A DNA stretch of 64,000 nucleotides from Prevotella sp. oral taxon 299 str. F0039 (GCF_000163055.2 NC_022111.1:682001-746000), one strand, 5' to 3'. Shown: positions 26,706-35,736, numbered from the stretch's first letter. The notes: generated from the sequence alone by a model not told the origin. Made by a program: numbers and translations.

Positions 26706-27275
26706 ATGACTCAAAGTGAAGATATCAAAAATGCAGTAGAAGTATTAAAACGAGGTGGTTTAATTCTTTATCCAACAGATACTGTATGGGGTATTGGTTG
26801 TGATGCAACTAATGAATCTGCTGTTGCCAGAGTTTATGAATTGAAGAAACGTGCAGATTCTAAGGCAATGATTTGTTTAGTAGATTCTGATTCACGTGTT
26901 CAACGCTATGTAAAGAATGTTCCTAATGTTGCGTGGGACTTGATGGAACTAGCAGATAAGCCAACAACTATTATTTTGGATGATGCTGTTAATCTTGCTC
27001 CTAACTTGATTGCGGAAGACGGAAGTATTGCAATAAGAATAACAAGAGAGGCTTTCTCAAAAGAACTATGCTATCGTTTTCAAAAGCCATTGGTAAGTAC
27101 CAGTGCCAATATTAGCGGTGAACCAACAGCTTCAAACTATCGAGATATTGTTCAAGAGATAATAGATGGAGTTGATTATGTTTGTTGGACACGTCGTCAA
27201 GAGCATAAACCTCATGCTCCATCTTCTATTATTAAGCTAACAAAAACAGGTGAAGTGACAATTATCCGTAAGTAA
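26706..27275 (+). CDS. L-threonylcarbamoyladenylate synthase (TsaC/Sua5/YrdC family)
   Basis: The 189-residue protein makes threonylcarbamoyl-AMP for the t6A modification of tRNAs reading ANN codons. YrdC signatures are present: G-G-L-I-L-Y-P-T-D-T-V-W-G-I-G-C-D, K-R-A-D-S-K-A-M, and S-T-S-A-N-I-S-G-E-P-T. The length matches single-domain TsaC rather than Sua5, which has an extra C-terminal domain. It follows fmt. Confidence 0.92.
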   Translation: MTQSEDIKNAVEVLKRGGLILYPTDTVWGIGCDATNESAVARVYELKKRADSKAMICLVDSDSRVQRYVKNVPNVAWDLMELADKPTTIILDDAVNLAPNLIAEDGSIAIRITREAFSKELCYRFQKPLVSTSANISGEPTASNYRDIVQEIIDGVDYVCWTRRQEHKPHAPSSIIKLTKTGEVTIIRK

Positions 27276-27449
27276 TTTGCAGATGAATATGCTCTTTTAA
27301 TAGGGATAATATCTATCTTATTAGGACGTAATAGCAGTCCTTTTGAGTTGTAATTGCATAACTATTATAGGCTAAAAGCAATCCTTTTAAAAGATAACAT
27401 CAATCGCTTGAAAACGTATTATCCTAAATACAAACTCTAAGATATGAAG

Positions 27450-27480
27450 TTGGAATAAGAGAGTTTTATTCCAATTTCTT
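27450..27480 (+). terminator. Terminator between tsaC-like and ClC genes
   Basis: TTGGAATAA and TTATTCCAA form a perfect 9-bp stem with loop GAGAGTT, followed by TTTCTT. It probably ends the tsaC-like transcript, 175 bases after its stop. It lies only 14 bases before the first start codon of the ClC gene. Confidence 0.6.
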
Positions 27481-27493
27481 CTTAACTTTTTTG

Positions 27494-29305
27494 ATGGCAT
27501 CAATGAAACAGTCTACAAAAGATTATAGAATAAACACAAAAGAAATCATAATGTGGGTGCATCGTCATGTGCCCCAACGTCAGCTTATCCTCATAGTTGC
27601 ATTTCTTATAGGATTATGTGCATCGTTTGCAGGCTTAGTTCTTCATTGGTTGATAGCAGAGGTGCAGTATATATTAACTTCAGGTTTTACGCCTGAATCT
27701 TATAACCTGTTATATCTTGTTTTCCCTATAGTAGGTGTTTTTTTTACAACATTATTCATAAAGTATGTTGTAAAAGATGATATTTCTCATGGAATAACTC
27801 GTGTTTTATATGCAATATCAGCCAAACAATCTCGTCTAAAAGGGCATCATTGCTGGTCGTCAGTACTTGCTTCTGCTATAACTATTGGCTTTGGAGGGTC
27901 TGTTGGAGCGGAAGCACCTATTGTTTTAACAGGTTCTGCTATAGGTTCTAATCTTGGTAGACTCTTTTATATGGATAAGAAAACACTTATGTTACTTGTC
28001 GGTTGTGGTGCTTCTGCTGCAATTGGAGGTATTTTTAAGGCACCTATTGCGGGTTTGGTTTTTACTCTAGAGGTCTTAATGGTAGATCTTTCGATGGCAT
28101 CTATTATGCCAATACTTGTATCTTGTGTAACTGCTACATGCTTTACTTATATCTTTCGTGGTGGAGAATCAATGTTTTCTTTTACGTTAGATAGTGCTTG
28201 GAATGTAGATAGAATACCTGCAGGTGTCTTACTTGGTTTATTCTGTGGAATTATAAGTTTGTATTTTATTCGTTTAATGGCTTCATGTGAGGGAATTTTT
28301 GGAGAACTAAAAAAATATCGTTATACTCGTCTTTTGCTCGGAGGAATCATTTTAAGTTCATTGATCTTCTTTTTCCCTGTTCTTTATGGAGAAGGTTACA
28401 GCGCAATTAATATATTGTTAGGTGGTAGGACGGAAGCTGATTGGAATGTGATAATGAATAATTCTTTGTTCTATGGACATGGTGATTTACTCATAATTTA
28501 TGTAGCCTTAACTGTTTTAACTAAAGTCTTTGCAACCTCAGCAACAAATGGAAGTGGTGGTTGTGGAGGAACTTTTGCACCTTCTTTGTTTATCGGTGCC
28601 TTTGGAGGTTTCCTCTTTTCACGTTTTTGGAATACCAATCAAATAGGTTTATATCTTCCTGAAAAGAACTTCACCTTATTGGGAATGGCAGGCGTTATTG
28701 CTGGAGTTATGCATGCACCACTAACTGGAATCTTCCTAATTGCAGAGATAACAGGTGGCTATCAGTTATTTATGCCCTTGATAATAGTTTCGTTAGTGTC
28801 CGTAATGTTTATCAGTATCTTCGAACCCCATAGTATTTATGCAATACGTTTGGCACATCAAGGTAAGTTAATTACACACCATACAGACCGCTCTGTCTTA
28901 ACTTTAATGAATCTAAATTCATTGATTATTAAAGACTTTGTAAAGGTTTATCCTGATATGACATTAGGGGATTTGGTGAAAGAGATAAGTAAGAGTGACA
29001 CAAGTTTTATGCCTGTTACGGACCATTCGGGTGTCTTATTGGGCGAAATCGATATAACCAAGATTAGACACCTTATGTTTAGAACTGAATTATATCAGCG
29101 TTTTACGGTAGGAAAGATTATGACTTCACTTACAACAAGTGTGAGGATAGATGATCCTATGGAGGAGATTATGGCAAAGTTCGATAACTCTTCGTTGAAC
29201 TTTATACCTGTTGTGACACTGGATAATATAATGATTGGATATATTTCACGTACAACAGTTTATTCAATGTACCGCAAAATAGTTTCCGATTATTCTTCGG
29301 ATTAA
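27494..29305 (+). CDS. ClC-family chloride channel or transporter with CBS domains
   Basis: The 603-residue membrane protein has ClC signatures: G-G-S-V-G-A-E-A-P with the gating glutamate at E140, a G-G-I-F-K-A-P-I-A-G-L-V-F segment, and N-G-S-G-G-C-G-G-T-F-A-P-S-L-F-I-G. About 12 helices run to about residue 450. Two CBS domains follow (about 475-595), which in other ClC proteins sense nucleotides. The start at 27494 is the first ATG; a second at 27503 is also possible. Bacterial ClC proteins are often Cl/H exchangers, and the class here cannot be told. Confidence 0.9.
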   Translation: MASMKQSTKDYRINTKEIIMWVHRHVPQRQLILIVAFLIGLCASFAGLVLHWLIAEVQYILTSGFTPESYNLLYLVFPIVGVFFTTLFIKYVVKDDISHGITRVLYAISAKQSRLKGHHCWSSVLASAITIGFGGSVGAEAPIVLTGSAIGSNLGRLFYMDKKTLMLLVGCGASAAIGGIFKAPIAGLVFTLEVLMVDLSMASIMPILVSCVTATCFTYIFRGGESMFSFTLDSAWNVDRIPAGVLLGLFCGIISLYFIRLMASCEGIFGELKKYRYTRLLLGGIILSSLIFFFPVLYGEGYSAINILLGGRTEADWNVIMNNSLFYGHGDLLIIYVALTVLTKVFATSATNGSGGCGGTFAPSLFIGAFGGFLFSRFWNTNQIGLYLPEKNFTLLGMAGVIAGVMHAPLTGIFLIAEITGGYQLFMPLIIVSLVSVMFISIFEPHSIYAIRLAHQGKLITHHTDRSVLTLMNLNSLIIKDFVKVYPDMTLGDLVKEISKSDTSFMPVTDHSGVLLGEIDITKIRHLMFRTELYQRFTVGKIMTSLTTSVRIDDPMEEIMAKFDNSSLNFIPVVTLDNIMIGYISRTTVYSMYRKIVSDYSSD

Positions 29306-29340
29306 TTCAGTCTATAATAAAAACTTACTGAAAAAGAAAT

Positions 29341-29811
29341 TTATTCATGATGATAAGGCTCACCTTTAATGATCGTACAAGCTCTGTATATCTGTTCAAT
29401 AAAGATGAGTCTTATCATTTGATGTGAGAAAGTCATCTTAGAAAGAGATAACTTTTCATTTGCCCTTTCATATACTTTGGGTGAGAATCCATAAGGACCT
29501 CCAATAACAAAGATAAGTTTTCGAGCATGAATTTGTTTTTGTTCTATCCATTCTGCGAACTCAATACTGCGGAAACTCTTGCCGTGTTCATCTAATAATA
29601 CAACATGGTCGGAAGGCTGAATCATTTTTAATATCATCTCACCTTCTTTCTCTTTTTGTACATCTTCACTCATATTCTTTGTGTCTTTGATGTTAGGTAT
29701 TGTTGTAATACCAAACGACACATAGTGAGATATACGTTTGTTGTAATCTTCTATGCAAGCTATAATGTGCTTATCTACGGTTTTCCCGATAACAATAAGT
29801 TCGCTTTTCAT
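29341..29811 (-). CDS. rlmH: 23S rRNA (pseudouridine-1915) N3-methyltransferase
   Basis: The 156-residue SPOUT methyltransferase modifies pseudouridine 1915 of 23S rRNA helix 69. It shows the family's K-S-E-L-I-V-I-G-K-T start, L-L-D-E-H-G-K-x-F-S/R-S-x-E-F-A, the knot motif F-V-I-G-G-P-Y-G-F, and L-S-L-S-K-M-T-F-S-H-Q-M-I-R-L-I-F-I-E-Q-I-Y-R-A. Length fits the family. It follows the DUF4491 gene by 25 bases on the same strand. Confidence 0.95.
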   Translation of the reverse strand: MKSELIVIGKTVDKHIIACIEDYNKRISHYVSFGITTIPNIKDTKNMSEDVQKEKEGEMILKMIQPSDHVVLLDEHGKSFRSIEFAEWIEQKQIHARKLIFVIGGPYGFSPKVYERANEKLSLSKMTFSHQMIRLIFIEQIYRACTIIKGEPYHHE

Positions 29812-29836
29812 TTATAAAATGATATAATTACTCTTG

Positions 29837-30169
29837 TTATTGATACTCTTTTTTGTCCTTTTTATTAATTGAATACTCGTCTTTTCTTTTAGGATTCATA
29901 GGAAACCACCCTTTTTCAACACGCTTTTTTTGATCAAAGATTTCTCCAATGGACCATAATAATGAGGCTCCAAGTACGCCAAATAGAGAAGATATAAAAA
30001 CATCTTCAATAAAAAGAGCTGCACATATAGATAATATTCCAGTTACTAAAAACAACCACCAAAGTCTTGTTCCAAAATAATATTCAACTTTAATGACAAT
30101 GGGATGGAATACTCCTATAATAATAAACGTACTAATTGCGATGAGAACACCTTTATAATAAAATTCCAT
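29837..30169 (-). CDS. DUF4491-family membrane protein
   Basis: The 110-residue protein has three membrane helices (about 6-25, 35-53, 57-75) and a charged C-terminal tail. It resembles DUF4491 proteins of Bacteroidetes: F-H-P-I-V-I-K-x-E-Y-Y-F-G-x-x-x-W-W-L-F then S-L-L-W-S-I-G-E-I-F-x-Q. No function is known to me. It is probably cotranscribed with rlmH. A TATTTTTG element on its strand lies at 30210-30203. Confidence 0.8.
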   Translation of the reverse strand: MEFYYKGVLIAISTFIIIGVFHPIVIKVEYYFGTRLWWLFLVTGILSICAALFIEDVFISSLFGVLGASLLWSIGEIFDQKKRVEKGWFPMNPKRKDEYSINKKDKKEYQ

Positions 30170-30292
30170 TTCTTTCTGTTACCTTTATTCTTTAATATGC
30201 TACAAAAATACAAAAAGACTTACAATAATACGATAAGTACCGATAAAAAATATTATCTTTACATTAAAATTATAATTAAATATTAATCATTT

Positions 30293-30805
30293 ATGAGATC
30301 TAGAATTACATCTTGGTTTGAAACAAAGGTTCGTTACGAGAAAGATATGGAGAATGGAATGCAGAAATTCGTAACAGAACAATATGTAGTTGAGGCTTTG
30401 AGTTTCACAGAAGCAGAAGCTTCGATAACTAAAGAAATGAGCCTTTACATACGAGGAGAATTTAAAATAACAGATATAAAGCCCGCAACATACTCTGAAG
30501 TGGTTTACAGTGATGCTGAATCTGATGATAAATGGTATAAAGCAAAATTGCAATTTATTACTTTAGATCAAAAAACTGAAAAAGAAAAGCTCACTACTAC
30601 ACTCTTTCTTGTGCAGGCTGGAAGCGTAAGTAGAGCAGTGAATAACATCACAGAGATGATGTCTAAGACCGCAACCGACTACACAATAACAAGCGTTGTT
30701 GAAACAAAAATAATGGATGTGTACGAACATACGTTCACAACAACAAAGGAAGTTGACGATAAACCCGAATACGAAGAAGGGGAAAATATTGAAAATGCAG
30801 AGTAA
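30293..30805 (+). CDS. DUF4494-family protein
   Basis: The 170-residue soluble protein matches the Bacteroidetes DUF4494 type in its opening (S-W-F-E-T-K-V-R-Y-E-K) and its A-E-A-x-I-T-K-E-M and W-Y-K-A-K-L-Q-F-I-T-L-D blocks. It has no signal peptide, membrane helix or catalytic motif that I can see. Its stop lies one base before the preferred start of the YggS gene, so the two are coupled. Function unknown. Confidence 0.8.
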   Translation: MRSRITSWFETKVRYEKDMENGMQKFVTEQYVVEALSFTEAEASITKEMSLYIRGEFKITDIKPATYSEVVYSDAESDDKWYKAKLQFITLDQKTEKEKLTTTLFLVQAGSVSRAVNNITEMMSKTATDYTITSVVETKIMDVYEHTFTTTKEVDDKPEYEEGENIENAE

Positions 30806-30806
30806 A

Positions 30807-31484
30807 ATGAATAAAGAGCAGGTCGTAAATCAATTGCATCAAATAAAAGACTCCTTACCTTTAGGAGTCCATTTGGTGGCAGTTAGCAAGTTTAGGCCTG
30901 CTGAGTTTATTCGTGCAGCCTATGATGCTGGGCAACGAATATTTGGAGAAAGCCAAGAAAAGGAACTTTCTTTAAAGGTCGAAGAGTTGCCAGTTGATAT
31001 TCAATGGCATTTTATTGGGCATCTACAAACAAACAAAGTGAAATATATTGCTCGATACATTTCATTGATAGAGTCGGTAGATAGCCTTAAACTTCTGAAG
31101 GAAATAAACAAACAAGCCATAAAAAATAACAGAGTAATAGATATCCTTTTAGAGCTTCGTGTTGCTCAAGAAGATACCAAATCGGGGTTAACTCCCGATG
31201 AATGTTTGGCTTTGTTAGAAGAAGGTAAATGGAAATCACTCTCAAATGTGCGCATTTGTGGATTGATGACGATGGCTAGTTATTGTCCTGATGAACAGCA
31301 AATTGCAAGCGAATTTACCATAGCTCATCAGCTATTCAATAAGATTAAAGGGGAATATTTTAGCGATAAAGAATACTTTAAATATCGAAGTTGGGGCATG
31401 AGTGGTGACTATAAGATTGCAATAGAGCATGGAGCAAATCTCGTTAGAATAGGAACAACCATCTTTGGAGAACGAGAATATTAA
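30807..31484 (+). CDS. YggS-family pyridoxal phosphate homeostasis protein
   Basis: The 225-residue protein binds PLP: the lysine lies in L-V-A-V-S-K-F, followed by F-G-E-S-Q-E-K-E and W-H-F-I-G-H-L-Q-T-N-K. The C-terminal S-W-G-M-S-G-D-Y-x-x-A-I-E-H-G and V-R-I-G-T-x-I-F-G fit the family. It buffers PLP and keeps amino and keto acid pools balanced. The frame extends back into DUF4494, with another ATG at 30795; the ATG at 30807, one base after the upstream stop, fits the family's start best. Confidence 0.9.
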   Translation: MNKEQVVNQLHQIKDSLPLGVHLVAVSKFRPAEFIRAAYDAGQRIFGESQEKELSLKVEELPVDIQWHFIGHLQTNKVKYIARYISLIESVDSLKLLKEINKQAIKNNRVIDILLELRVAQEDTKSGLTPDECLALLEEGKWKSLSNVRICGLMTMASYCPDEQQIASEFTIAHQLFNKIKGEYFSDKEYFKYRSWGMSGDYKIAIEHGANLVRIGTTIFGEREY

Positions 31485-31554
31485 ATAATAGCAAGTTATT
31501 CTGTATTCAAATATAAAGTAAGATTCTTTTATAAATCTACCTTTAGATTTTATG

Positions 31555-31606
31555 ATAAGTTTATTTTTCGTGATGTTGTGTCGGAAAGATAAACTTATTT
31601 TTATTG
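31555..31606 (+). terminator. Terminator after the YggS gene
   Basis: ATAAGTTTAT (31555-31564) and ATAAACTTAT (31589-31598) pair, and inner TTTTTCG with CGGAAAG extend the stem. The 3' arm runs into TTTTTATT. The gap 31485-31783 holds this and the kdsA promoter. Confidence 0.55.
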
Positions 31607-31698
31607 TGTTCGGTAGCAAATCTCAATTCTATTATATATAATAAGATGTGTAAATAACAATAAAATTGAACTCTTTCCATTCTAAAAGGAGTGTGTAA

Positions 31699-31730
31699 GT
31701 TGTTCTTTTGCGCATTTTTTGTTAACTTTG
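31699..31730 (+). promoter_or_regulatory. Promoter of kdsA
   Basis: GTTG at 31699-31702, 20 bases, TAACTTTG at 31723-31730. The ATG at 31784 lies about 45 bases after the expected start point. Confidence 0.6.
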
Positions 31731-31783
31731 CAATGATAAAAACTAGGAAAAATATAGCCATTTGATTATAAAAAGGTAATGTC

Positions 31784-32545
31784 ATGATAAAGAATACCCC
31801 CATATTTATAGCTGGTCCTTGTGTAATTGAGTCGCAAGAACTTTTGAATGTTGTTGCAGAAGAATTGAAAGCAATTAATAACGACTTAGGTATAGATATC
31901 ATTTTTAAGGCTTCTTTTGATAAAGCAAATCGCACTTCTATTCGTTCTTTTCGTGGTCCAGGATTAGAAAAAGGACTTGAAATGCTTGCAAATGTAAAAG
32001 AACGCTACGGTCTTCGCATCTTAACTGATATTCATGAGAGTTGCCAAGCGGAGGCAGTGGGGCAAGTTTGTGATGTTATTCAGATTCCTGCCTTCTTGTG
32101 TCGACAAACTGATTTGTTGGTAGCTGCAGCTAAAACGGGTCGTATTGTGAATATAAAGAAAGCCCAATTCTTAAGTGGTTTAGATATGAAATATCCTTTG
32201 GAAAAAGCCAAAGAGGCTGGAGCTAAAGATGTTTGGTTAACAGAAAGAGGCAATTCATTTGGCTATAACAACTTAGTTGTTGACTTTAGAAACATTCCCG
32301 ACATGCTTAATTACACTCCAAATGTTATTATGGACTGCACACATAGCGTGCAACGACCAGGTGCAGGCGATGGAAAAACGGGCGGAGATCGACGCTTTGT
32401 ACCTTCAATGGCTATGGCTGCAAAGGCATTTGGGGCTACAGGTTATTTTTTTGAAGTGCATCCTGATCCCGATGAAGGATTGAGTGATGCTGCCAACATG
32501 TTAGAACTTAATAAATTAAAAGGACTTATAAAGAACTTACTATGA
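31784..32545 (+). CDS. kdsA: 3-deoxy-8-phosphooctulonate synthase
   Basis: The 253-residue TIM-barrel enzyme joins phosphoenolpyruvate and arabinose 5-phosphate to form Kdo 8-phosphate, a lipopolysaccharide precursor. Family blocks are clear: F-I-A-G-P-C-V-I-E-S, F-K-A-S-F-D-K-A-N-R-T-S, Q-I-P-A-F-L-C-R-Q-T-D-L, and D-C-T-H-S-V-Q-R-P-G. It is a little shorter than E. coli KdsA. Its stop overlaps the kdsD start by 4 bases (ATGA), so the two enzymes that make and use arabinose 5-phosphate are coupled. Confidence 0.95.
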   Translation: MIKNTPIFIAGPCVIESQELLNVVAEELKAINNDLGIDIIFKASFDKANRTSIRSFRGPGLEKGLEMLANVKERYGLRILTDIHESCQAEAVGQVCDVIQIPAFLCRQTDLLVAAAKTGRIVNIKKAQFLSGLDMKYPLEKAKEAGAKDVWLTERGNSFGYNNLVVDFRNIPDMLNYTPNVIMDCTHSVQRPGAGDGKTGGDRRFVPSMAMAAKAFGATGYFFEVHPDPDEGLSDAANMLELNKLKGLIKNLL

Positions 32546-33516
32546 CTACATCTGAATCCATCAATATAACAAGTATTCGAGAAAATGCCATTCAATGCCT
32601 AAAAGATGAGGCTGAAGCTCTATTGCAATTGATACCTCAGCTAAATGAGAATTTTGATAAAGCAATTCAAATGATGTATCATTGTAAGGGCAAAGTGATT
32701 GTTACTGGTGTAGGAAAGAGTGGTAATATAGGAGCAAAAATCGCTGCAACTCTTTCATCAACAGGCACTCCTTCGTTCTTTATTAACCCCTTAGATGTAT
32801 TTCATGGCGACCTTGGTGTGATGACACCAGATGATGTTGTGCTTGCGTTAAGCAACAGTGGACAAACTGATGAACTGCTAAGATTCTTACCAATGGTGTT
32901 GCAAATGAATGTACCTATTATCTCAATGAGTAGCAATCCACAATCACTTTTAGCAAAATATTCAACAGCTCACATTCAAGTGAAGGTTGAAAAAGAAGCA
33001 TGTCCTTTGAATCTAGCTCCAACAAGTAGTACTACAGCGGCTTTAGCGATGGGAGATGCCATTGCTGTTGCATTGATGAAGGTGCGTGATTTCAAACCAA
33101 AAGACTTTGCACAGTTCCACCCTGGAGGTGAATTAGGAAAGCGTTTGCTTACCACAGCCGCTGATGTTATGCGAAAAAACGACCTTCCTGTCATTCCAAA
33201 GGAAATGAATTTGGGAGAGGCTATCATTCATGTTAGCAAAGGAAAGCTAGGTTTAGGAGTTTCAATAGAGGACGAACAAGTTATTGGTTTGATAACCGAT
33301 GGAGATATTCGACGTGCTATGGAGACTTGGAAAGCTCAGTTCTTCGATAAGAAAGTAGCTGATATTATGACTACAACTCCTAAGAGTGTAGCACCAGAAA
33401 CAAAGCTTTCTGAGATCTTACGAATAATGAATAAGTATAAAATTCATACCGTGTTAGTTGTTGATAGTTCTAACCATTTGCTTGGAATTGTCGATCATTA
33501 TTCGTGTATGATTTAG
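32542..33516 (+). CDS. kdsD: Arabinose-5-phosphate isomerase (KpsF/GutQ family)
   Basis: The 324-residue protein has an N-terminal SIS sugar-isomerase domain (about 35-175; G-V-G-K-S-G-N-I-G, S-S-T-G-T-P-S, A-L-S-N-S-G-Q-T-D-E) and two CBS domains (about 205-320). It turns ribulose 5-phosphate into arabinose 5-phosphate, which the upstream kdsA enzyme uses. The P-T-S-S-T-T-A and F-H-P-G-G blocks are also conserved. The 4-base overlap with kdsA supports a two-gene operon, and the next gene starts 27 bases after its stop. Confidence 0.93.
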   Translation: MTTSESINITSIRENAIQCLKDEAEALLQLIPQLNENFDKAIQMMYHCKGKVIVTGVGKSGNIGAKIAATLSSTGTPSFFINPLDVFHGDLGVMTPDDVVLALSNSGQTDELLRFLPMVLQMNVPIISMSSNPQSLLAKYSTAHIQVKVEKEACPLNLAPTSSTTAALAMGDAIAVALMKVRDFKPKDFAQFHPGGELGKRLLTTAADVMRKNDLPVIPKEMNLGEAIIHVSKGKLGLGVSIEDEQVIGLITDGDIRRAMETWKAQFFDKKVADIMTTTPKSVAPETKLSEILRIMNKYKIHTVLVVDSSNHLLGIVDHYSCMI

Positions 33517-33543
33517 ATAATTGAGAGAAAGAGAATATAAAGA

Positions 33544-34809
33544 ATGAGCTTAAGAAATATCTTTTTTCTATTCTTATTAATGTTTTTGGGAAAAGGATAT
33601 GCGCAAACCTCGGATTCATTGATTGTAAAAGAACTCCGAAGTGAAGGTGTATCGTTTTCGAGAAATAACACAGTTACCTTGTTATTAACAGGACAAGAGA
33701 AGTTCGACGATCTCTTTACGGCTATCAAACAAGCCAAATCGAGTATTCATCTCGAATATTTTAATTTTCGAAATGATTCTATTGCCAACCAATTATTCAA
33801 TCTTTTAGCAGATAAAGTAAAAGAAGGGGTTGAAGTTAGGGCGTTATTCGATGCTTTTGGAAACATGTCTAACAACAAACCTTTGCGCAAAAAAGAGCTC
33901 AAAGACTTACGAGAAAAAGGTATAGAGATATACGAATTCGACCCAATTAGATTCCCCTGGATTAATCATGTCTTTGCTAGAGATCATCGAAAGATTGTTG
34001 TTATCGATGGTTCTGTGGCCTATACTGGTGGTATGAATGTTGCCGATTATTATATAAATGGCACAAAGGTAGTGGGAGAGTGGCACGATATGCATTGCAG
34101 AATTGAAGGTGATGAGGTGAACACGCTACAAAATATTTTTATAAAGATATGGAATAAGGTTACCAAGCAGCATCTTTCTGGAGCTAAATATTATAGAACT
34201 GATCGTCCACATACCACTTTTGTAGATTTGAAACGTCCTACCGTTAATTCATTAAATAATATGATGGTGGGCATAATTAATCGTGAGCCACGAACATCTA
34301 ATGCAATTATTCGTAAGTTTTATACCACTGCAATAGATGTTGCAAAGGATAGTATTCAAATCATTAATCCTTATTTTACGCTGAATAGAGCAATTAAAAA
34401 GGCGATAAAGCGTGCCATTAAACGAGGTGTAAAGGTTGATATTATGTTGTCAGTACGCAGTGACATCCCCTTAACTCCCGATTGTGGCTTCTATAATGCT
34501 CACCAATTAATGAAACGTGGTTGTAATATTTGGATGTATATGCCTGGTTTTCATCATACAAAAGTAATAATGGTAGATGGATTATTTTGCACTGTTGGTA
34601 GCGCAAATCTTAACTCTCGAAGTTTAAATTTCGACTATGAGGCAAATGCTGTTATTGTGAATAAAGAGGTTACCCAAGAGCTTTGTAACTTGTTTAATGC
34701 CGAAAAGAAAGAGAGTTTCTTATTAACTCCGAAGAAGTGGAATGATATGCGCACGCCATGGAAAAAGTTTGTAGGTTGGTTTGCTCATCTTCTTGCACCA
34801 GTGTTATAA
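33544..34809 (+). CDS. Cardiolipin synthase-like phospholipase D protein
   Basis: The 421-residue protein has two phospholipase D H-K-D motifs: H148-R-K150 with D155 and H338-T-K340 with D345. Bacterial cardiolipin synthases with this layout join phosphatidylglycerol to another lipid. Instead of the usual two N-terminal helices it begins with a signal peptide (about residues 1-20, ending G-Y-A-Q-T), so the catalytic part would be periplasmic. It follows kdsD by 27 bases, another envelope gene in the same direction. Specificity is inferred. Confidence 0.85.
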   Translation: MSLRNIFFLFLLMFLGKGYAQTSDSLIVKELRSEGVSFSRNNTVTLLLTGQEKFDDLFTAIKQAKSSIHLEYFNFRNDSIANQLFNLLADKVKEGVEVRALFDAFGNMSNNKPLRKKELKDLREKGIEIYEFDPIRFPWINHVFARDHRKIVVIDGSVAYTGGMNVADYYINGTKVVGEWHDMHCRIEGDEVNTLQNIFIKIWNKVTKQHLSGAKYYRTDRPHTTFVDLKRPTVNSLNNMMVGIINREPRTSNAIIRKFYTTAIDVAKDSIQIINPYFTLNRAIKKAIKRAIKRGVKVDIMLSVRSDIPLTPDCGFYNAHQLMKRGCNIWMYMPGFHHTKVIMVDGLFCTVGSANLNSRSLNFDYEANAVIVNKEVTQELCNLFNAEKKESFLLTPKKWNDMRTPWKKFVGWFAHLLAPVL

Positions 34810-34844
34810 TGTGCTTGTGAAATAATAACAATGAAAATATATTG

Positions 34845-34911
34845 GAATAGCATTGCTTTTATATTGTAAAGGCAATGTTTTTTATGGAATAAAAGTGCTT
34901 TTATAATGAAT
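34845..34911 (+). repeat. 22-bp-period intergenic array, copy 1 (about 3 units)
   Basis: Units begin at 34845, 34867 and 34889. The second unit (TAAAGGCAATGTTTTTTATG) is close to the consensus TAAAARCAWTGTTATT; the outer two are worn. The array lies between two convergent genes. It belongs to the same family as the arrays at 38973 and 46407. Confidence 0.5.
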
Positions 34912-34955
34912 TTAGAATGTATTTGCTAACTATCTATAATGCAATGGGTTAGCAA

Positions 34956-35537
34956 TTATATCTTATTGATGTCTACATAGCCGTGTGTTACAGCATAAAT
35001 AGTTAAAGCCGAAACACTTTTCATGCCTAGTTTTTCAACAATATTCTTGCGGTGTGTAATTACAGTTGTTAAACTGATATGTAGGATAGTGGCAATTTCT
35101 TTATTGATATGTCCTTGTACTAAGAGTGAAAGTACCTCAATTTCTCTGTCTGTAAGAATCTTCTTTGTAAGGCTTTCGGGCATCTTTAGTGGTGGAAGAT
35201 TCTTGCCACCACCATGTGCATATTGTTCTAATACAAGGAAAGATCTAATGAGTTCTTCTTCAGGAGTGTTGATATAGATGCAATTAAAATCGCTAAATTG
35301 CTTTGTTTGCTCGGTCATTGTAGTTAAAACAATGGTCTTAACGGATCTTGAAAAAAAGTAATCTCGATGCTCAATAATGATTGAATCTGCCACAAAATAA
35401 TGAAAGAAACTATCTGGATTATTTCTTTCAAACTCGTTGAAGCTACGAAATGCCTTTATTTCCATTATGGGCATAATATTATGAAGCAATTGTCTTAGCC
35501 CCATAATTGCAAGGGAATTCGGGTAAATAATTGCCAT
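34956..35537 (-). CDS. LuxR-type response regulator with atypical receiver
   Basis: The C-terminal 65 residues form a LuxR/FixJ helix-turn-helix (L-T-D-R-E-I-E-V-L-S-L-L-V-Q-G, N-K-E-I-A, S-L-T-T-V-I-T-H-R-K-N-I). The N-terminal half has a receiver-like pattern, but the usual acidic pair is replaced by Y-P; an Asp in F-V-A-D-S lies near where the phosphate acceptor would be. No histidine kinase is adjacent. The frame is open to an ATG at 35573, but a TACTTTTG promoter element at 35586-35579 would place the transcript start there, so the ATG at 35537 (193 residues) is preferred. Confidence 0.8.
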   Translation of the reverse strand: MAIIYPNSLAIMGLRQLLHNIMPIMEIKAFRSFNEFERNNPDSFFHYFVADSIIIEHRDYFFSRSVKTIVLTTMTEQTKQFSDFNCIYINTPEEELIRSFLVLEQYAHGGGKNLPPLKMPESLTKKILTDREIEVLSLLVQGHINKEIATILHISLTTVITHRKNIVEKLGMKSVSALTIYAVTHGYVDINKI

Positions 35538-35578
35538 TTTGGGGCGTCCATTGTTCATCATTTCGTGCATCATGAATA

Positions 35579-35586
35579 CAAAAGTA
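35579..35586 (-). promoter_or_regulatory. Minus-10 element of the LuxR-type gene
   Basis: On the minus strand TACTTTTG lies at 35586-35579. No clear TTTG was found at the usual distance. The position implies transcription starts near 35572, after the most upstream ATG, and so argues for a downstream start codon. Confidence 0.4.
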
Positions 35587-35640
35587 ATAAAATCTGTTTA
35601 AAAAATAATTGCAATCACGTATTTTTTGCAATAAGACAAT

Positions 35641-35692
35641 AAAAAAACTACATAAAATAAGAGCTTTAAAAATCACTCTTTTTATGTAGTTA
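35641..35692 (-). terminator. Terminator after the DUF1573 gene
   Basis: Read on the minus strand, AACTACATAAAA pairs with TTTTATGTAGTT, and inner AGAG with CTCT. The 3' arm is followed by a run of seven T. A second smaller hairpin (about 35701-35728) lies between this and the DUF1573 stop. Confidence 0.65.
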
Positions 35693-35736
35693 TTTCTATT
35701 TATGTGGTCCACAAAAGGTGGATCATATTGCACTAA

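Noticed and set aside
30104..30286. 60-codon plus-strand open frame
   Set aside because: It covers the DUF4491 start and promoter region and is low-complexity Lys/Tyr/Asn sequence.
31561..31935. 124-codon minus-strand open frame
   Set aside because: It covers the YggS terminator, the kdsA promoter and the start of kdsA on the other strand.
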